This document shows, piece by piece, positions 52,141-53,591 of a stretch of 53,591 nt of DNA. This DNA comes from CAYSCW01 sp964449165 (GTDB lineage: Bacteria > Acidobacteriota > Aminicenantia > Aminicenantales > Aminicenantaceae). The stretch covers positions 1-53,591 of the forward strand of contig CAYVAT010000021.1 of assembly GCA_964449165.1 (NCBI GenBank), read 5' to 3'. Each line of letters starts with the position of its first letter. Within the stretch, counting starts at the first letter, position 1. The notes beneath the pieces were generated by a model. The model worked only from the letters and a program-made list of their open reading frames with translations. It did not search any database and was not told the DNA's origin. Position numbers and translations under genes: made by a program.

Positions 52141-53433
52141 TTATGGATATATTTTATAGAGAAGGCGGGGGAAGGGAATTGTCTCCCTGATATGCTTGAT
52201 TTTACAGATCCAGGCAAGGGTTCTCTCTATTCCCAATCCAAAACCGGCATGGGGAGTTGATCCGTATTTTCTCAGGTCGATGTACCATTGATAAGCCTCG
52301 CGGGGAAGATTGAATTCTTTGATCTTTTCTTCAAGAAGCTGAAGGTCATGGATTCGCTGCCCGCCTCCGATGATTTCTCCGTATCCTTCAGAGGCCAGCA
52401 CATCCACACCAAGCACCAGATCCGGCCGATCTGGAGCAGGCTGCATATAAAAGGCCTTGATTTTGGCTGGAAAATGAGTGATACACACCGGTTTGCCGAA
52501 TAATTCTGAGACAAGAGTCTCTTCCGGCGCTCCGAAATCATCTCCCCACTCTATTTTTGAGCCTTTCTCTTTAAGTCTCTTCAAGACTTCGTCGTATGTA
52601 ACATGTGGAAAAGGCTTTTTGATCTTTTCCAGAGGTCTGGTATCCCTTTCCAGGGTATCCAGCTCTTTCTTTCTCCTCTCCAGCATACGTTTTATGATGT
52701 ATGTGATAAGGTCCTCGCTCAGTTCAATCATATCTTCTAAACTGGCGAAAGCCACTTCAGGCTCAACCATCCAGAACTCGATAAGATGTCTTCTCGTTTT
52801 CGATTTTTCCGCTCTGAAAGTGGGGCCGAAGCAGTAGACTTTTCCGAAGGCCATGGCTGTGGCTTCGTTATAGAGCTGTCCGCTCTGGCTCAAGAAGGCT
52901 TTCTGGTTGAAATACTCTGTTTCAAAAAGAGTGGTAGTTCCCTCGCAGGCACTGGGCGTCAGGATGGGTGTATCCATCAAGCGAAAACCATTCCCATCAA
53001 AAAAGTCTCTGATCGCTCTGATTAGCTCTGCCCGGATTTGAAGAATGGCATGTTGTTTTTGGGAACGGAGCCAGAGATGGCGGTGCTCCATCAAGAAGGG
53101 TATACCGTGGGATTTGGGAGTTATTGGATAATCCTTGGCTATTTGAAGGATTTCCAGTTCTCGGATGCTCAACTCGAACCCTCCTGGGGCTCTTTTGTCT
53201 TCCCGGACGCTCCCTCTGACAATCACGGATGACTCTTGAGTGAGCACATCAAATTTTTCAAAGAGGGGATTATCTTTATCAGGACTAAATATAGTCCCTT
53301 GCAGAATACCTGTGCCATCCCTGACCAGGAGGAAGCGGATTTTGCCGCTGGACCGCTTGCTGTAGACCCATCCTCTGATCTCCACATCCTTGTCCTTATA
53401 GTCTGCAATATCTTCTATGTATGCCCATTTCAT
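52141..53433 (-). CDS. asnS: asparaginyl-tRNA synthetase
   Basis: The 430-aa class II synthetase has an OB-fold anticodon domain (about 1-105, opening VEIRGWVYSKRSSGK), motif 2 at FRAEKSKTRRHLIEFWMVEP and motif 3 at GFGLGIERTLAWICKI. The sequence is asparaginyl rather than aspartyl type by its motif 2 and length. The chosen start lies after the upstream extension (to 53538), which includes an interspersed repeat and has no homology. rimO follows 125 bp downstream on the same strand. Confidence 0.94.
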   Translation of the reverse strand: MKWAYIEDIADYKDKDVEIRGWVYSKRSSGKIRFLLVRDGTGILQGTIFSPDKDNPLFEKFDVLTQESSVIVRGSVREDKRAPGGFELSIRELEILQIAKDYPITPKSHGIPFLMEHRHLWLRSQKQHAILQIRAELIRAIRDFFDGNGFRLMDTPILTPSACEGTTTLFETEYFNQKAFLSQSGQLYNEATAMAFGKVYCFGPTFRAEKSKTRRHLIEFWMVEPEVAFASLEDMIELSEDLITYIIKRMLERRKKELDTLERDTRPLEKIKKPFPHVTYDEVLKRLKEKGSKIEWGDDFGAPEETLVSELFGKPVCITHFPAKIKAFYMQPAPDRPDLVLGVDVLASEGYGEIIGGGQRIHDLQLLEEKIKEFNLPREAYQWYIDLRKYGSTPHAGFGLGIERTLAWICKIKHIRETIPFPRLLYKIYP

Positions 53434-53502
53434 GATGTCACGATTATAAAGAATATAAGATTCAAGGTCAATCGAATGAAGAAAACTCCGGCTCCTCAGC
53501 GC

Positions 53503-53534
53503 CTGACTGGAGCAAAGACATCCCCCAATGCTCT
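53503..53534. repeat. interspersed repeat, copy 2
   Basis: This matches 30004-30035 at 28 of 32 positions, in the same orientation. It lies 70 bp upstream of the asnS start codon. Confidence 0.65.
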
Positions 53535-53591
53535 TCATTCCTAAGAATACAGCTCTAATGCTATCACGAGAGTGGAAATAGTGTCAGGACA

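Overview
The window looks like a chromosomal stretch of a Gram-negative bacterium of moderate GC, assembled as a scaffold from short reads: there are two 100-N gaps, one flanked by an exact 55-bp duplicated end. Outer-membrane-type beta-barrel proteins, a DUF5916 protein, a stand-alone MacB-like permease, ECF sigma/anti-sigma/HEAT modules and a fused formiminotransferase-cyclodeaminase fit the Acidobacteriota/Aminicenantota neighbourhood. This placement is inference from gene content, not proof. I found no rRNA, tRNA, CRISPR array, prophage or recognisable insertion sequence.

Layout. 1-8600: an RRM RNA-binding protein with a structured leader, a small exported protein, a PAP2 phosphatase, a membrane-anchored SAM methyltransferase, a PrsW-like protease, a DUF5916 outer-membrane protein and two membrane proteins. 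8600-17400: a membrane LuxR-type regulator, a MacB-like permease, an ABC-2 ATPase/permease pair, and small CpXC, GNAT, winged-helix-like and Nudix genes. 17400-21400 (minus): ECF sigma factor, zinc-finger anti-sigma factor and two exported HEAT-repeat proteins. 21500-25700: a GH3 glycosidase facing a xylulokinase, a pentose-use pair. 25700-31200: the artefactual gap, a second anchored methyltransferase, DUF4870 and zinc-ribbon proteins, a thioredoxin-reductase-like flavoprotein lacking the usual NADPH motifs, a fused MsrB-MsrA, and a decayed patch with a beta-barrel tail.

31200-37100: PepD dipeptidase, a divergent PlsY paralogue, a GT2 glycosyltransferase and a ZnuABC-type zinc importer. 37100-43300 (minus): two M16-family subunits that both lack the zinc-binding histidines, formiminotransferase-cyclodeaminase, a THEP1 NTPase, a nicotinamidase-like hydrolase and a macrodomain protein. 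43500-46000: metK and ahcY, the core of the activated-methyl cycle. 46000-53500 (minus): asnS, then rimO-pgpA-cinA-thpR-plsY-gpsA joined by five successive 4-nt start/stop overlaps, then a TPR protein. That block couples phospholipid synthesis (gpsA, plsY, pgpA) to tRNA/ribosome and NAD-repair functions.

The best candidates for undescribed biology are the two membrane-anchored, apparently extracytoplasmic methyltransferases with inverted repeats at their starts; the ECF-controlled HEAT operon with a recurring FWLGQ motif; the doubly degenerate M16 pair; and the NADPH-motif-less thioredoxin reductase homologue.
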